A stretch of DNA of 64,000 nucleotides from Exilibacterium tricleocarpae (GCF_007004655.1 NZ_ML660087.1:483743-547742), one strand, 5' to 3'. Counted from the first letter of the stretch, positions 16,411 to 25,857 are shown. Made by a program: numbers and translations. Notes: a model not told the origin generated them from the sequence alone.

Positions 16411-17994
16411 ATGAATGCAGGACAGCGCAGATCAATTGCGCGTGTTGTAGTGGTTTTCGTTTTGACTTTCGCCATGACCTCGAGCGGCTGCGTCGACCGG
16501 GGCATCACCCCGCGGGCGGTGGGCGCGACCCTCCCCGCGGCGGCCGCCGGTGAACAGCTTTACCTGCGCCATTGCGCGGCCTGCCATCAAGTCGATGGCG
16601 AGGGGATTGTCGGCGTGGCGCCGCCGCTGATGGACACGGACTGGGTGAGTGGCAACCAGACCCGCCTGATCAATGTGCTGCTGCACGGGTTGCGCGGCCC
16701 GATACTGGTCAACGGCGAATACTGGGACGGGGAGATGCCGGGGTTCGAGCATCTACCGGACACTGACCTGGCGCAGTTGCTTTCTTATGTGCGCCGGCGT
16801 TTTAGCGATAGTGGCAAACCTATCGACAGTGCCGAAGTGGCGCGGGTGCGGGCTGCCAACCAGGCCTACGACAACCGGGTTCCCATTCTCGGGCGCAAAA
16901 CCCGGCAAAAAAAATATAAAACCTTTGCCAAAGGCCATCGGGATCTGGCCGGCCTGAAACTGCCGCCGGGCTTCGAAATCGCCATTTACGCAGAGAATGT
17001 AAACGATGCCCGCTCGCTGGTGATGGGAGATCGGGGCACCGTCTTCGTCGGCAATAACAAATTCGGCGAGGAGGTGTACGCGTTGCAGGACACCGACCGG
17101 GATATGAAAGCCGACAAAAAGTATACGATCGCCTCGGGGCTTGCCAGGCCCAACGGGCTGGCCTTTGTCGACGGTGATCTCTATGTCGCCGAGATTATTC
17201 GGGTACTGAAGTTCACCGATATTGAAAACCGGCTCGATAACCCACCGCCGCCCGAGGTGATTTTCGATGCTTTCCCCAATCAGGTTAAACATGCGAAAAA
17301 GTTTATGGCGCTGGGACCGGATAACAAACTCTACATTCCGGTCGGTGCCGACTGTAACGTGTGTGAGCCGGGCAATCCGCTCGATGCGACCATCACCCGA
17401 ATGAATCTGGACGGCACCGGTCTGGAGGTAATCGCCAAAGGGGTGCGAAATTCAGTGGGTATCGATTGGCATCCACAAACCGGGGAACTGTGGTTTTCCG
17501 ACAATGGCCGCGACTTGATGGGCGACGATACGCCTCCCTGTGAAATCAACCGCCTGGCGCAACCGGGGCTGCATTTCGGTTTTCCCCATTGTCACGGCCG
17601 CGCGGTGATCGATCCGGAATTCGCCAACGCCCGGGGCTGCGCAGATTATCGAGCGCCGGAATGGGAGCTACAGGCCCACACCGCACCCCTGGGCATCAAA
17701 TTCTACACTGGTACCATGTTCCCGCCGGACTATAAAAACGCCTTGTTTGTAGCGGAACACGGCTCCTGGAACAGAAGCGAGAAAGTGGGCTACCGCATTA
17801 TGGTGGCCAAGCTCGACGGCAATCGTATTGTCAGCTACCAGCCTTTTGCCGAAGGTTGGCTGGACCGGGAAAAAGATGCTTACTGGGGCAGGCCGGTAGA
17901 TATCCTGCAGTTGCAAGACGGCTCGCTATTGATATCCGACGACTGGGCCGATGTTATTTACCGCATCAGCTATCGCGGCGATGACGGCGCCTAA
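16411..17994 (+). CDS. Cytochrome c / sorbosone dehydrogenase-like (PQQ-type propeller) lipoprotein
   Basis: The ATG at 16411 gives 527 aa. The N-terminus is a signal peptide with a lipobox (TSSGC); a longer TTG-started frame adds residues upstream of the signal. A single-haem cytochrome c domain follows (CAACH at residues 55-59; axial Met probably in GEMPGFEHL), then a six-bladed sorbosone/glucose dehydrogenase-type propeller (about 180-525) with family motifs ARPNGLAF, KNALFVAEHGSWNRS and RPVDILQLQDGSLLISDD. Electrons from substrate oxidation would pass to the haem. Membrane-anchored, facing the periplasm. Divergent from the Tat-exported enolase-superfamily gene, with shared operators between them. 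Confidence 0.87.
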   Translation: MNAGQRRSIARVVVVFVLTFAMTSSGCVDRGITPRAVGATLPAAAAGEQLYLRHCAACHQVDGEGIVGVAPPLMDTDWVSGNQTRLINVLLHGLRGPILVNGEYWDGEMPGFEHLPDTDLAQLLSYVRRRFSDSGKPIDSAEVARVRAANQAYDNRVPILGRKTRQKKYKTFAKGHRDLAGLKLPPGFEIAIYAENVNDARSLVMGDRGTVFVGNNKFGEEVYALQDTDRDMKADKKYTIASGLARPNGLAFVDGDLYVAEIIRVLKFTDIENRLDNPPPPEVIFDAFPNQVKHAKKFMALGPDNKLYIPVGADCNVCEPGNPLDATITRMNLDGTGLEVIAKGVRNSVGIDWHPQTGELWFSDNGRDLMGDDTPPCEINRLAQPGLHFGFPHCHGRAVIDPEFANARGCADYRAPEWELQAHTAPLGIKFYTGTMFPPDYKNALFVAEHGSWNRSEKVGYRIMVAKLDGNRIVSYQPFAEGWLDREKDAYWGRPVDILQLQDGSLLISDDWADVIYRISYRGDDGA

Positions 17995-18813
17995 CCGAGA
18001 CGGCGATTGTCTTTCAACTGGCATAGAATTGTGGCGGCGTCTGGCAATAATTAGGCGCACGCCTTGCGATAAGTTTAGTAATAAGCGTTACATTTTTTGC
18101 TCTGCATGGTTTGCAAATTTCTGAAAAGTCGTTTTTTTCTACCTGTCTCTTCTCGGGCCTCTTCCTGTTTTTTTTCTTAACGCTAAGCCAGCGCATGCTG
18201 GCAAAGCCGGGGTTACCTCCGTACTAAAATTCGGCCATTTTTTCTTTGTTGTTATCGTATTGAAAATTTTTCCGGCGTGTTAACATACGGCGCCCTCGGT
18301 CGGCAAACGATTACCTGAAAACGGAAATAGATATACGGTTGCCAATGGCGCGAGAGACAGGAAGATCAAGATAGACGGGAGTAGCACGCAATGGAAGAGA
18401 GAGTAGTCAATGCTGAAGGGACCTAGCCGGTCTGTGGTGTTGTTACGTTTTTTTACATTTCCGGGAAATGGCTGCAGTCGTAATTCAAAGCCGTTGGCTT
18501 GGATGTCAACCCCAGGTTTTTTGAGCTACGGTTCAGCGAATTTGAGGCAACTGGATTCAGCCCGGCGACCGGATTCAGAGCGATTGTTCGAGCCATAATT
18601 TCTTTCCCTCTCTTGCCGGTGCAATCGATACGGCAATAGACAATAGTGACAAACAGAGTATCGGGTAGTGGTATTACCGGGTGTCGAATCTGACTGACTG
18701 GCGCCTGCCGGCGCCGGTCAGTCAATACTTGCGACTTGCCCGGGCCGGTCCATCGACATTACCCGGCCCCGGGGAAGCGCAGGCCATTAATGGAAGTTGG
18801 AGGTGAGGCCCAT
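17995..18813. other. Long, AT-rich intergenic region with possible small ORFs
   Basis: About 820 nt separate the dehydrogenase and cupin genes. The first 300 nt are AT-rich with T-tracts (near 18130 and 18170). A hairpin CCAGC-GCAT-GCTGG (about 18189-18202) is followed by CAAAGCCGGGGTTACC. A very short ORF with GGGAG upstream (ATG at 18391, 11 codons) and a minus-strand ORF at 18453-18596 are the only translation signals. No promoter could be assigned with confidence. Confidence 0.4.
18453..18596 (-). CDS. Possible small protein or peptide (47 aa), unverified
   Basis: The ATG at 18596 is preceded on its strand by a purine-rich GAGAGGGAAAG sequence at good spacing. The predicted peptide begins MARTIALNPVAGLNPVASNS and ends with a Cys/His/Pro/Met-containing tail (DCSHFPEM). 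The internal repeat (LNPVA twice) comes from a short direct repeat in DNA. I do not recognise a family. It is divergent from the cupin gene. Composition alone cannot distinguish it from chance. Confidence 0.25.
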   Translation of the reverse strand: MARTIALNPVAGLNPVASNSLNRSSKNLGLTSKPTALNYDCSHFPEM

Positions 18814-19227
18814 ATGATTGTGGCAAATACGAAGATAGATGTGGTGAACCCAAATGAAAACCTGGTTCAAATACTGCGCGACGGCAGTATGGATACGCTT
18901 AGTCGCTCCGAGGAGGTTTGGAAAAATGCAGATGCGTATGATCGCTCGCACCTGGTTGGCTGCCTGCAGGCGAAAAAGCCGGAAGACCTGCATGAGGCGA
19001 GCTGGGAGATGCACCCTGATGGTGATGAGCTGCTCTATCTTGTCAGTGGTAGCACTAAAATATACTTCGACTTGCCTGGCGGTGATCATGAAGTTTTTCT
19101 GGCAAGTGAAAGTTTCTGTGTTGTACCTCAGGCTGTATGGCATAGATTTCAGTGGCTGATGCCGGTCACACTGTTATTTGTCACACCGGTTGTGGGAACG
19201 CAAATGAAGCCTTACACCGCTCCCTAA
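18814..19227 (+). CDS. Small cupin-fold protein
   Basis: The ATG at 18814 has an excellent Shine-Dalgarno (GGAGGTG, 8 nt spacing) and gives 137 aa; longer frames have none. The cupin core is seen as WEMHPDGDELLYLVSGS (motif 1, with His and Glu in the metal-ligand positions), then FCVVPQAVWHRFQWL (motif 2, with His). The body is a compact beta-barrel with no signal peptide. Small cupins bind metals or ligands and act as isomerases, oxygenases or sensors; nothing nearby identifies the substrate. Confidence 0.75.
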   Translation: MIVANTKIDVVNPNENLVQILRDGSMDTLSRSEEVWKNADAYDRSHLVGCLQAKKPEDLHEASWEMHPDGDELLYLVSGSTKIYFDLPGGDHEVFLASESFCVVPQAVWHRFQWLMPVTLLFVTPVVGTQMKPYTAP

Positions 19228-19735
19228 ATGTACCTGCGACGCACGGCGTCAGTCCCAGCGCGCCGATGCAATGGATTCTTCTTAAAGGTTTTTGACGACC
19301 CGCATATTGATCCAGAAACACTTTTCCCTACTTTTTTGCGGCCGAGGTCTGGCGATTGATGCCCGGTGACAGGCAACACCAGGCGGTCTTCACCGAACCT
19401 TACGGCACCTGTTGCAGGTGCCGCCCGGGGCCGGCGCCGCAGATTGCAGGCTAATGGCGCCGTTCTCTCTGTGATGCCGCCCCGGTGGTTACCGTCCCGC
19501 TGTAAGCGCCCGACTCTCTTTGGTAGCCGGCCGTTTACAGTTTTCCGCTTAAAGTTTTGTTAAAAACCTGTAAAATTGCCGCCTAAACCGTTATAAATTG
19601 CCGGGAATTCCGCAGCTCGGGTGTCTGGCTATGGTGGTTCGGTAACTCAGTAATTCGCCAACCCGGTAAATTGTCAGCTCAGAAGGTAGCTTACCGCTCG
19701 GTTAACTCGTTGCGCATATCGGAGGATGGGTAATT
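19228..19735. other. Intergenic region with a 9-bp hairpin
   Basis: About 500 nt without a credible gene. A perfect hairpin CGGCACCTG-TTG-CAGGTGCCG lies at 19403-19423 but lacks a T-tract. Closer to the DUF2252 gene, two similar stretches (GGTTCGGTAACTCAG and GCTCGGTTAACTCG, about 19635-19710) could be operator half-sites. Nothing else was recognised. Confidence 0.4.
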
Positions 19736-21061
19736 ATGCGGCAGGAGGTTATTGCTCGGGTAATGACGAGTGTCGACGGTGCGGTGCCCGGGGCCGGTGC
19801 GCCACTGCCCAAACACGTCAAAATGGCCGCCAGCCCGTTCAGTTTTATGCGCGGCAGTGCCGGACTTTTCTATCGCGACCTGGCGGCCGGTGAATGGCCC
19901 TCGTTGCCTCCATCGCTGTACCGCGATATTCCCCTCACCACCATCCAGGGCGATTGCCATCTGTCAAACTTCGGCTTTATCACCGAAGAGGGCTCCCACG
20001 GCGACAGTGTGATCTTCTCCCTCAACGATTTTGACGATGCCTGTATCGGCCACGCGGTCTGGGATATGCTGCGTTTTGCTGCCAGCATGCACCTGGCTGC
20101 GGACTATCTACAGGGTGTGAAAAGCGGCCGCTACCGAGCGGCCAAAGCGATGGACCCGGCTGCACAGGCCGCGCCTGACGACGCCTTGGTAATACGGGCC
20201 AACGGGGCATTCCTCGAGTGCTATATCGCCACCTGCGATGCCCTGGGCAGTGCCGGCCAGGGGCATCGGCAAGTGATTGATGAGTTTGCCGCCGGCCATG
20301 TTTTGCAGCCGTTGTGGATCAAAGCCAAACATCGCGCCGGCGGTGGCAAACATTTTGCCCGCAAGAGTGCGCTGGCCAAAGCGGCTGTCTGGGAGGCCGA
20401 CGAGATTCGTTTTGACTCGCAAAATCCGAATTTTGCCGCGCCCGGGGACGTCGGCCGGCAGGCGCTGGAGACACACTTTGCCCCCTTTATGGACGACCGG
20501 GTTCTCGATGTCGCGGAGCGGCTCGGCGCGGGCACCGGCTCGGTCAATATGGGGCGTTACTATTTCCTGGTGGGACCGCGGGACGGCCGCTATCCGCGGG
20601 ACCTGCCGCTTTGTCATATCGTCGAAGTCAAACAGCAGCGGCGGGCCGCACCGCTGGGCTTTTTCGACGACCTGAGCCCCACCAATCGCCTGAATCCGGC
20701 CCATCTGACCGTCGTCTGTCAACGGCGCATGCAACGCCAGCCGGACCTGGTGCTGGACGAAACCCGCTGGCGGGATGCCCACTGGCTGATACGCTCCCGG
20801 CATCACGCCAAGGTCGGCATAGCGCCGGAGATGTTGCTCAACCCCGGCGCAGCCGGGCCCGGCCTGATCGAGTATGCCGAGACCTGTGGTCGCGCCCTGG
20901 CGCTGGCCCACAGCCGCGGTGATCGGCGCTCCACCCGCTATGAACGGGCGGTTTGCGCAACCTTGGCGCAGCATCAGGAGATGCTGTTGGACACGGCGGC
21001 GCGCTGTGCCCGGCAAACCGTGCAGGACTGGGCCCTGCTCAATGATATGTTGGCGGTGTAA
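19736..21061 (+). CDS. DUF2252 family protein
   Basis: A 441-aa cytosolic protein with the features of DUF2252, a kinase-like (aminoglycoside phosphotransferase-like) fold family: SPFSFMRGSAGLFYRDL near the N-terminus, then GDCHLSNFGF, resembling an HxDxxxxN catalytic loop, and FSLNDFDDACIGHAVWDMLRFA, resembling the metal-binding segment. A GGAGGATG Shine-Dalgarno precedes the ATG. Three bases separate it from the PhoD-like gene, so the two are surely co-transcribed. Known biochemistry of DUF2252 is scant; phosphoryl transfer is inferred only from fold resemblance. Confidence 0.85.
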   Translation: MRQEVIARVMTSVDGAVPGAGAPLPKHVKMAASPFSFMRGSAGLFYRDLAAGEWPSLPPSLYRDIPLTTIQGDCHLSNFGFITEEGSHGDSVIFSLNDFDDACIGHAVWDMLRFAASMHLAADYLQGVKSGRYRAAKAMDPAAQAAPDDALVIRANGAFLECYIATCDALGSAGQGHRQVIDEFAAGHVLQPLWIKAKHRAGGGKHFARKSALAKAAVWEADEIRFDSQNPNFAAPGDVGRQALETHFAPFMDDRVLDVAERLGAGTGSVNMGRYYFLVGPRDGRYPRDLPLCHIVEVKQQRRAAPLGFFDDLSPTNRLNPAHLTVVCQRRMQRQPDLVLDETRWRDAHWLIRSRHHAKVGIAPEMLLNPGAAGPGLIEYAETCGRALALAHSRGDRRSTRYERAVCATLAQHQEMLLDTAARCARQTVQDWALLNDMLAV

Positions 21062-21064
21062 CTC

Positions 21065-23023
21065 GTGACCAAAGTGCAACAGGCTGCTGTAACCACTCCC
21101 TTGCCTCTGGTGCTGGCGGGCCCCATTCTGCGTCGCTGTGATCCGCAGCGGGTGGCTTTCTGGCTGGTGACCAGTGAGCCTTGCGACTGCCGTTTGCACC
21201 TGGCCATTGGCCAGGGTGAGCTGGCCGCGGTTGCCGCGCCCGAATTGGAGCAGTTGAGCCTGCCGGTGGGTCGCCACTGCTTTGTGCACTGGATTTACTG
21301 GTCGCCGGGCGAGCCCCTGGCGCAGCGGGTGGAGGTGCGCTACGACTTTTCCCTCGAGACTGCAGCCGGTGCCGTTTGGCTGACTGAACAGGTGCCCGAT
21401 ATTAATTATGACGGTGCCGGCCACCCCAGTTTTGTGATCGACCTGGCTGTCAGCGAAGTGATTCACGGGTCCTGTCGCAAGCCTCATCACCGCTGCGACG
21501 ATGCCCTGGTTCAGCTCGACCGGCGGCTCGCCACTCGTTTGGCCGGCGCGCAGGCCAGGCCGAATTTCCTGATGATGTCCGGTGATCAGGTTTATACCGA
21601 CGATGTCGCCGGTCCCATGCTCTGGGCGATTCACCAGGTGATCGAGATGTTGGGGTTGTTCGATGAGAGCTGGTCGGGGGCGCTGGTGAACAATTCCGCC
21701 GAATTGTTTGCTCACCCGGATAATTTTTATCGCCGCGATGCCCTGTTGCCCGATGAAGATGCCAACGCGGCGGTCAGCAAGCGTTTCTGGCGCGGCAAGC
21801 GCAAGCCGATTTTTACCACGGTCAATGGCGGCAACCACCTGGTCACCTTTGCGGAAGTGATGGCCATGTACCTGCTGGTGTGGTCACCGGCCCTCTGGCA
21901 GAGGGTCAATCTCGGCAAAAAAGACCTGCAGCCCGCCGTGCAGGCCACCTACGAAAAAGAGAAAGGCATCATCGAGCGTTTTGTGGCGGGGTTACCGCAG
22001 GTGCGCCGGGTACTGGCTCATCTGCCCACCTACATGATCTTTGACGACCACGATGTAACCGACGATTGGAACCTGACCCGGGGCTGGGAAGAGGCGTCCT
22101 ATTCCCACCCTTTTTCGAAGCGGATTATCGGCAATGCCCTGCTCGGGTACCTGTTGTGTCAAGGGTGGGGTAACGATCCTGAGGCGTTTGTGCCTTTGCA
22201 CGACGAGTTGCAGACATGTTTTGGCGATGCCGGCCTCAAGGGCCAGGACCAACTGATAGAACGCCTGCTGGCATGGAGTAACTGGCACTACCGACTGCCA
22301 ACCACACCGCCGACCATGGTGCTGGATACCCGCACCCAGCGCTGGCGCTCGGAGAGCAATCCGGCCAAGCCCAGCGGGTTGATGGACTGGGAGTCGCTGT
22401 GCGATCTGCAGCAACACCTGATCGGTCAGCGTTCGGTCATTATGGTGTCGGCAACGCCGGTCTACGGCGTCAAACTGATCGAGGTGATTCAAAAAATCTT
22501 CACCTTTTTCGGCAAGGCGCTGACGGTCGATGCTGAAAACTGGATGGCTCATAAAGGCACGGCCAGCGTTATGCTCAATATCTTTCGCCACCAGAGCACG
22601 CCGCCGCTGTTTATTATCCTGTCCGGCGATGTGCACTATTCTTTCGTCTACGATGTCACCTTGAGGTTCTCCCGCCAGAGCCCCCGTATCTGCCAGATCA
22701 CGGCCAGTGGTATCAAAAATGAATTTCCGAGGACATTGCTGCTGTGGCTGGACAAGCTCAACCGCTGGCTGTATCACCGGCGTTCTCCCCTCAACTGGTT
22801 TACCCAGCGCCGCTATATGTCGATTCGGCCGCGCAAACCGCCTGGCGGGAAGGGGCGGACTCTGCTCAACACCAGTGGCCTGGGCGTGTTACAGCTTGAT
22901 GGCGAGTGCAAAACTATACGGACTTTGGTTCTCACCGCAAGTGGCGATGAGCTGGAGTTTGTGCAGCACCGGAGTCCAAAGTTGTCTCCGGCACCGGTTG
23001 TGGTTGAGCGAACCAGCGACTAA
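21065..23023 (+). CDS. PhoD-like metallophosphatase family protein
   Basis: A 652-aa protein of the PhoD-like phosphatase/phosphodiesterase family. Metal-binding segments are visible: HGSCRKPHH, MMSGDQVYTDDVAGP, MIFDDHDVTDDWN and, near the end, LSGDVHYSF. An N-terminal beta-sandwich-like part (residues about 1-125) precedes the catalytic domain. Unlike secreted PhoD it has no signal peptide, so it is probably cytosolic. The GTG start is three bases after the DUF2252 stop. Such pairs suggest linked addition and removal of a phosphate group, but the substrate is not known. Confidence 0.85.
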   Translation: MTKVQQAAVTTPLPLVLAGPILRRCDPQRVAFWLVTSEPCDCRLHLAIGQGELAAVAAPELEQLSLPVGRHCFVHWIYWSPGEPLAQRVEVRYDFSLETAAGAVWLTEQVPDINYDGAGHPSFVIDLAVSEVIHGSCRKPHHRCDDALVQLDRRLATRLAGAQARPNFLMMSGDQVYTDDVAGPMLWAIHQVIEMLGLFDESWSGALVNNSAELFAHPDNFYRRDALLPDEDANAAVSKRFWRGKRKPIFTTVNGGNHLVTFAEVMAMYLLVWSPALWQRVNLGKKDLQPAVQATYEKEKGIIERFVAGLPQVRRVLAHLPTYMIFDDHDVTDDWNLTRGWEEASYSHPFSKRIIGNALLGYLLCQGWGNDPEAFVPLHDELQTCFGDAGLKGQDQLIERLLAWSNWHYRLPTTPPTMVLDTRTQRWRSESNPAKPSGLMDWESLCDLQQHLIGQRSVIMVSATPVYGVKLIEVIQKIFTFFGKALTVDAENWMAHKGTASVMLNIFRHQSTPPLFIILSGDVHYSFVYDVTLRFSRQSPRICQITASGIKNEFPRTLLLWLDKLNRWLYHRRSPLNWFTQRRYMSIRPRKPPGGKGRTLLNTSGLGVLQLDGECKTIRTLVLTASGDELEFVQHRSPKLSPAPVVVERTSD

Positions 23024-23156
23024 CGGCGTGAGGCTACGTTAATTGAGTCGATATTACTTCGGCGTCTGTAAAGCCCGGTGCACTCTTTTTTTCTGCGCAC
23101 AACCGCTAAACCTTCACCAGACAACCTCTCCATAGTGCAATGTACAGACACTGTTA

Positions 23157-23268
23157 GGTTGCCATGCGGGGCAGTCTTTTCAAGACTGTAGGAGGCATGG
23201 ATGCCGACGCCAAGCCTACAGGGATGTACTTGCGGCGTGTCTTGAAAAGACTGCCCCGCATGGCAACC
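23157..23268. repeat. Structured palindromic element, copy A (30-nt perfect arms)
   Basis: Arms 23157-23186 and 23239-23268 are perfect 30/30 complements, ending internally in TCTTTTCAAGAC. Inside are nested stems CTGTAGG (23186-23192)/CCTACAG (23215-23221) and GGCAT-GG-ATGCC (23194-23205). The segment after the inner hairpin (AAGCC..CAGGGATG..CGGCGTG) matches the same part of the three other copies. Located between the convergent PhoD-like and wHTH-regulator genes. Confidence 0.9.
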
Positions 23269-23328
23269 GGATCGAGGGCAGGATACTCTGCCGCCGCGTC
23301 CCCAATTGCCGGGTGGATGGCAGCGACC

Positions 23329-25491
23329 TTAAGGCAATAAAGGATGTTTCATTTTTTTGATATCCGCCTGCGGGTACTCAGTGCCGGCGTATAGAAGTTT
23401 TCCCTCTTGCGGTAAGAACGACAGCGTCCCGTAGGATCTAAATGTCCTGATGGGCAGGCGCACCAAGGTGGTGAGTCGCTGTTGATCGAAATCATAGTGA
23501 ATAATCTGGTGATGGTCAGATCTATTGCGGCGAAAATAAACACCCCCGGCAGCATAAGTCCACGCATAGGGATGAGAAAACACCCGGCTGTCGATTTTTT
23601 CAACCGGCGGCGCATCCGTGTCGATATCCCGTTGCCAGAGTCCTCTGCCATGGCGGGTATAGACTAGCGTGGTGGGCGTTGTCATGATGCCGAAGCGACC
23701 GCTGTCGGCGGTGAGTTGCCTGGCGGTGCCGTTATCGATATCAAATTGATATATCTCGCTGGTACTATTCTCATAGACGCCCACCACAATAGCGCTGTCA
23801 TCATAGCTCCAGCTTGGTCTGTCAAAATCATCGTAGTCGGTGGATAGCGTGGACAGCTTGCCGGACTCCGTATCCATAATATAGATAGCATCGCCGCGGT
23901 TACTTTCGGCCTGTCCAATAAAGACCACCCGGCTGTCGCCGTTGGACCAGCGCGGATACCTGACGTTTGTTTTTAAACGGCTCAGTTGCTGCCTGTTTCT
24001 ACCGTCGCTATCTGCCGTCCACAGCTCATAGTGGCCGGATTCATTGGAGACATAAACGATTTTATCCATTCGTTTCGAGTAGTTCGGCGAGTGATGACTG
24101 AATTTGGACTCGACAACCGGGAAGGGGGTTCGGCTAACAGTGTTATTGAGTTGTAAGCTCAATATTTTGGATTGCCTCACCCGTTGTTCGTAAAACAATT
24201 CTCCTGTTTTTCTGGAATAGGCGGGAAAACCAAAGCCGTCTATGTTTAGACTGTGGATTTTTTTGGAGTGAATGTCGATGATATAACCACTGCTGACATC
24301 GGCGCGTTCAGTGGCGTAGACAAGCTTGGTGCTGTCGGTATGCCAGGTCAGGCCGGTGATGTTCTCCTCGCCCTCGGTCAATTGCCGGGCATTTTTTGTG
24401 GCTAAATCCACCAGGTAAATATTTTCATCGTAGCTGTTGCGCCGGCGGGTAACTGCGATGTGCTGGCCATCGGGAGAAAAAGCCATATCCCTGTCTGTGT
24501 AATCGCAATCGACTGTGCAGGAAAATCTGACCGCCTCAGCCCCGGGGTTATCCAACTCGACAAAATAGATGCCGCGGCTGTTAGTCTTATCATCGTACCC
24601 TTGAAAGGCGAGAATCCTGTCGTCCGGCGAAATATCCATGTAAATGAAGCCGCTGTTGAGGCCACAGCTTGCGATAGGCTTCTCCTGATTAGTATCTACT
24701 TTTATCTGCAGAATTTCGCAGCTTGATTGCAGCCGGTTCCTGCGGTGGAAATACAGATATTGCCCATCATTGCTCCACACGGAGAAGCGTTGTCTCAGAT
24801 TGTCAAATGTCAATTGCCTGGCGGGCATCTGCGGCTGCTCCAGGTCCCGCATAAACAGATTAATGGGTTGCCCGAAGGTCCGCCAGTGGTACACGATATA
24901 GCGGCCGTCAGGTGAAGGCGCTACATACAGCTCACTGCCGGGGTCAGTTGTGACACGCTGAATATCCGGTTCCTGGATCGGTTCGTATTGCGTCAGGTAA
25001 TACCAACTTAGTAGGATGCTGCAGGGAACAACGACACTGTAGGCTACAAATTTTAGCAAACCTTTGGTGATCGACGTTCCATCGCGGCCGGAGACCCTGT
25101 GGTCGGGTTGCCTGTCGGGCTTGGCCGGATAGGATGCCGGCGCGCCCACTTCATCCAGCCACTGGGGTGCTATGACCAGGCGGTAGCCAACTTTGCGGAT
25201 TGTCTCAATGATCTCTTTTTCAGCGTCGGGTGACTTTAGATGCTGGCGCAAGTGCCAGACAGCATTGGTCAGTGCCTTCTCGCCAACGGAGTCATTGCCG
25301 TTCCAGATCGTATCGATAAGCTCCTGACGCGGGATCACGCGCGGGTAGTGCTCTGCCAGGTAGGAAATTACCTCGACGAATTTTGGTTGCAGAGTCTGTT
25401 TTTCACAGCCGTCGAGTTGTATAGAGAGCGTGCTTGGCTGTATCAGACAATAGCCGAGTCGAAAACTGTTACCGAGCTTTGTCTGATGCAT
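23329..25491 (-). CDS. CadC-like wHTH transcriptional regulator with C-terminal TolB/WD40-like propeller
   Basis: The ATG at 25491 has a GGGGGAG Shine-Dalgarno and gives 720 aa. The N-terminus is an OmpR/CadC-type winged helix (residues about 8-105; ending in IRKVGYRLV). A linker and a single transmembrane helix follow (about 146-166, YSVVVPCSILLSWYYL), then a long periplasmic part of about 550 residues made of repeated TolB/PD40-type blades (FSPDGQHIAVTRR, WSNDGQYLYFHR, WSYDDSAIVV). DNA-binding inside and a propeller outside suggest one-component transmembrane signalling. The ligand and targets are unknown. It is a single gene flanked by palindrome copy A. Confidence 0.87.
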   Translation of the reverse strand: MHQTKLGNSFRLGYCLIQPSTLSIQLDGCEKQTLQPKFVEVISYLAEHYPRVIPRQELIDTIWNGNDSVGEKALTNAVWHLRQHLKSPDAEKEIIETIRKVGYRLVIAPQWLDEVGAPASYPAKPDRQPDHRVSGRDGTSITKGLLKFVAYSVVVPCSILLSWYYLTQYEPIQEPDIQRVTTDPGSELYVAPSPDGRYIVYHWRTFGQPINLFMRDLEQPQMPARQLTFDNLRQRFSVWSNDGQYLYFHRRNRLQSSCEILQIKVDTNQEKPIASCGLNSGFIYMDISPDDRILAFQGYDDKTNSRGIYFVELDNPGAEAVRFSCTVDCDYTDRDMAFSPDGQHIAVTRRRNSYDENIYLVDLATKNARQLTEGEENITGLTWHTDSTKLVYATERADVSSGYIIDIHSKKIHSLNIDGFGFPAYSRKTGELFYEQRVRQSKILSLQLNNTVSRTPFPVVESKFSHHSPNYSKRMDKIVYVSNESGHYELWTADSDGRNRQQLSRLKTNVRYPRWSNGDSRVVFIGQAESNRGDAIYIMDTESGKLSTLSTDYDDFDRPSWSYDDSAIVVGVYENSTSEIYQFDIDNGTARQLTADSGRFGIMTTPTTLVYTRHGRGLWQRDIDTDAPPVEKIDSRVFSHPYAWTYAAGGVYFRRNRSDHHQIIHYDFDQQRLTTLVRLPIRTFRSYGTLSFLPQEGKLLYAGTEYPQADIKKMKHPLLP

Positions 25492-25857
25492 AAAGCTCCC
25501 CCGGCGATAGCAAACAGCACTTTTTACACTTATCATACAGCGGGTTGGTCAGACACCCCGGCAATATCCGGGCTGGCCCGCCGCTGAGTACAATGATACA
25601 CAGGATGTAAATCGCGCACCACACCACTGTTGCCATCAACGCTGTCGGGTCGGTGCTTACCAGCCAGCGACTGCAGCAGGCCTTAGCCGACCGTCAAAGA
25701 GTTGGCAAACACTGACTGAAGATGATGTGGTGTTACAGTTTTATGAATTGCAGGTCCGGTGAAAAACTGATCCTGGCCCGGCGTTGATATTGCTCTCAGA
25801 CAGATCGGTCAATTGGCACTTGTTTCGGTAAAGTAGGTGACTTAAAGAGCAGGCGTG
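25492..25857. other. Intergenic region with possible coding remnants
   Basis: About 366 nt between two minus-strand regulators. Two overlapping plus-strand stretches look protein-like and are in different frames: around 25638-25710 (INAVGSVLTSQRLQQ...) and around 25700-25762 (WQTLTEDDVVLQFYELQVR, then stop). Neither has a start codon with a Shine-Dalgarno. This is consistent with a frameshifted gene remnant, but short lengths make chance possible. Confidence 0.3.

Noticed and set aside
18175-18240. Sequence CAAAGCCGGGGTTACC resembling parts of a c-di-GMP-I (GEMM) riboswitch
   Set aside because: Only short pieces match. The two-helix aptamer with GAAA tetraloop and receptor cannot be built, and no gene lies close downstream.
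20108-21838. Long antisense open frame (576 codons) opposite DUF2252 and the PhoD-like gene
   Set aside because: A by-product of high GC and third-position bias; the product has no family features, while both sense genes have clear motifs.
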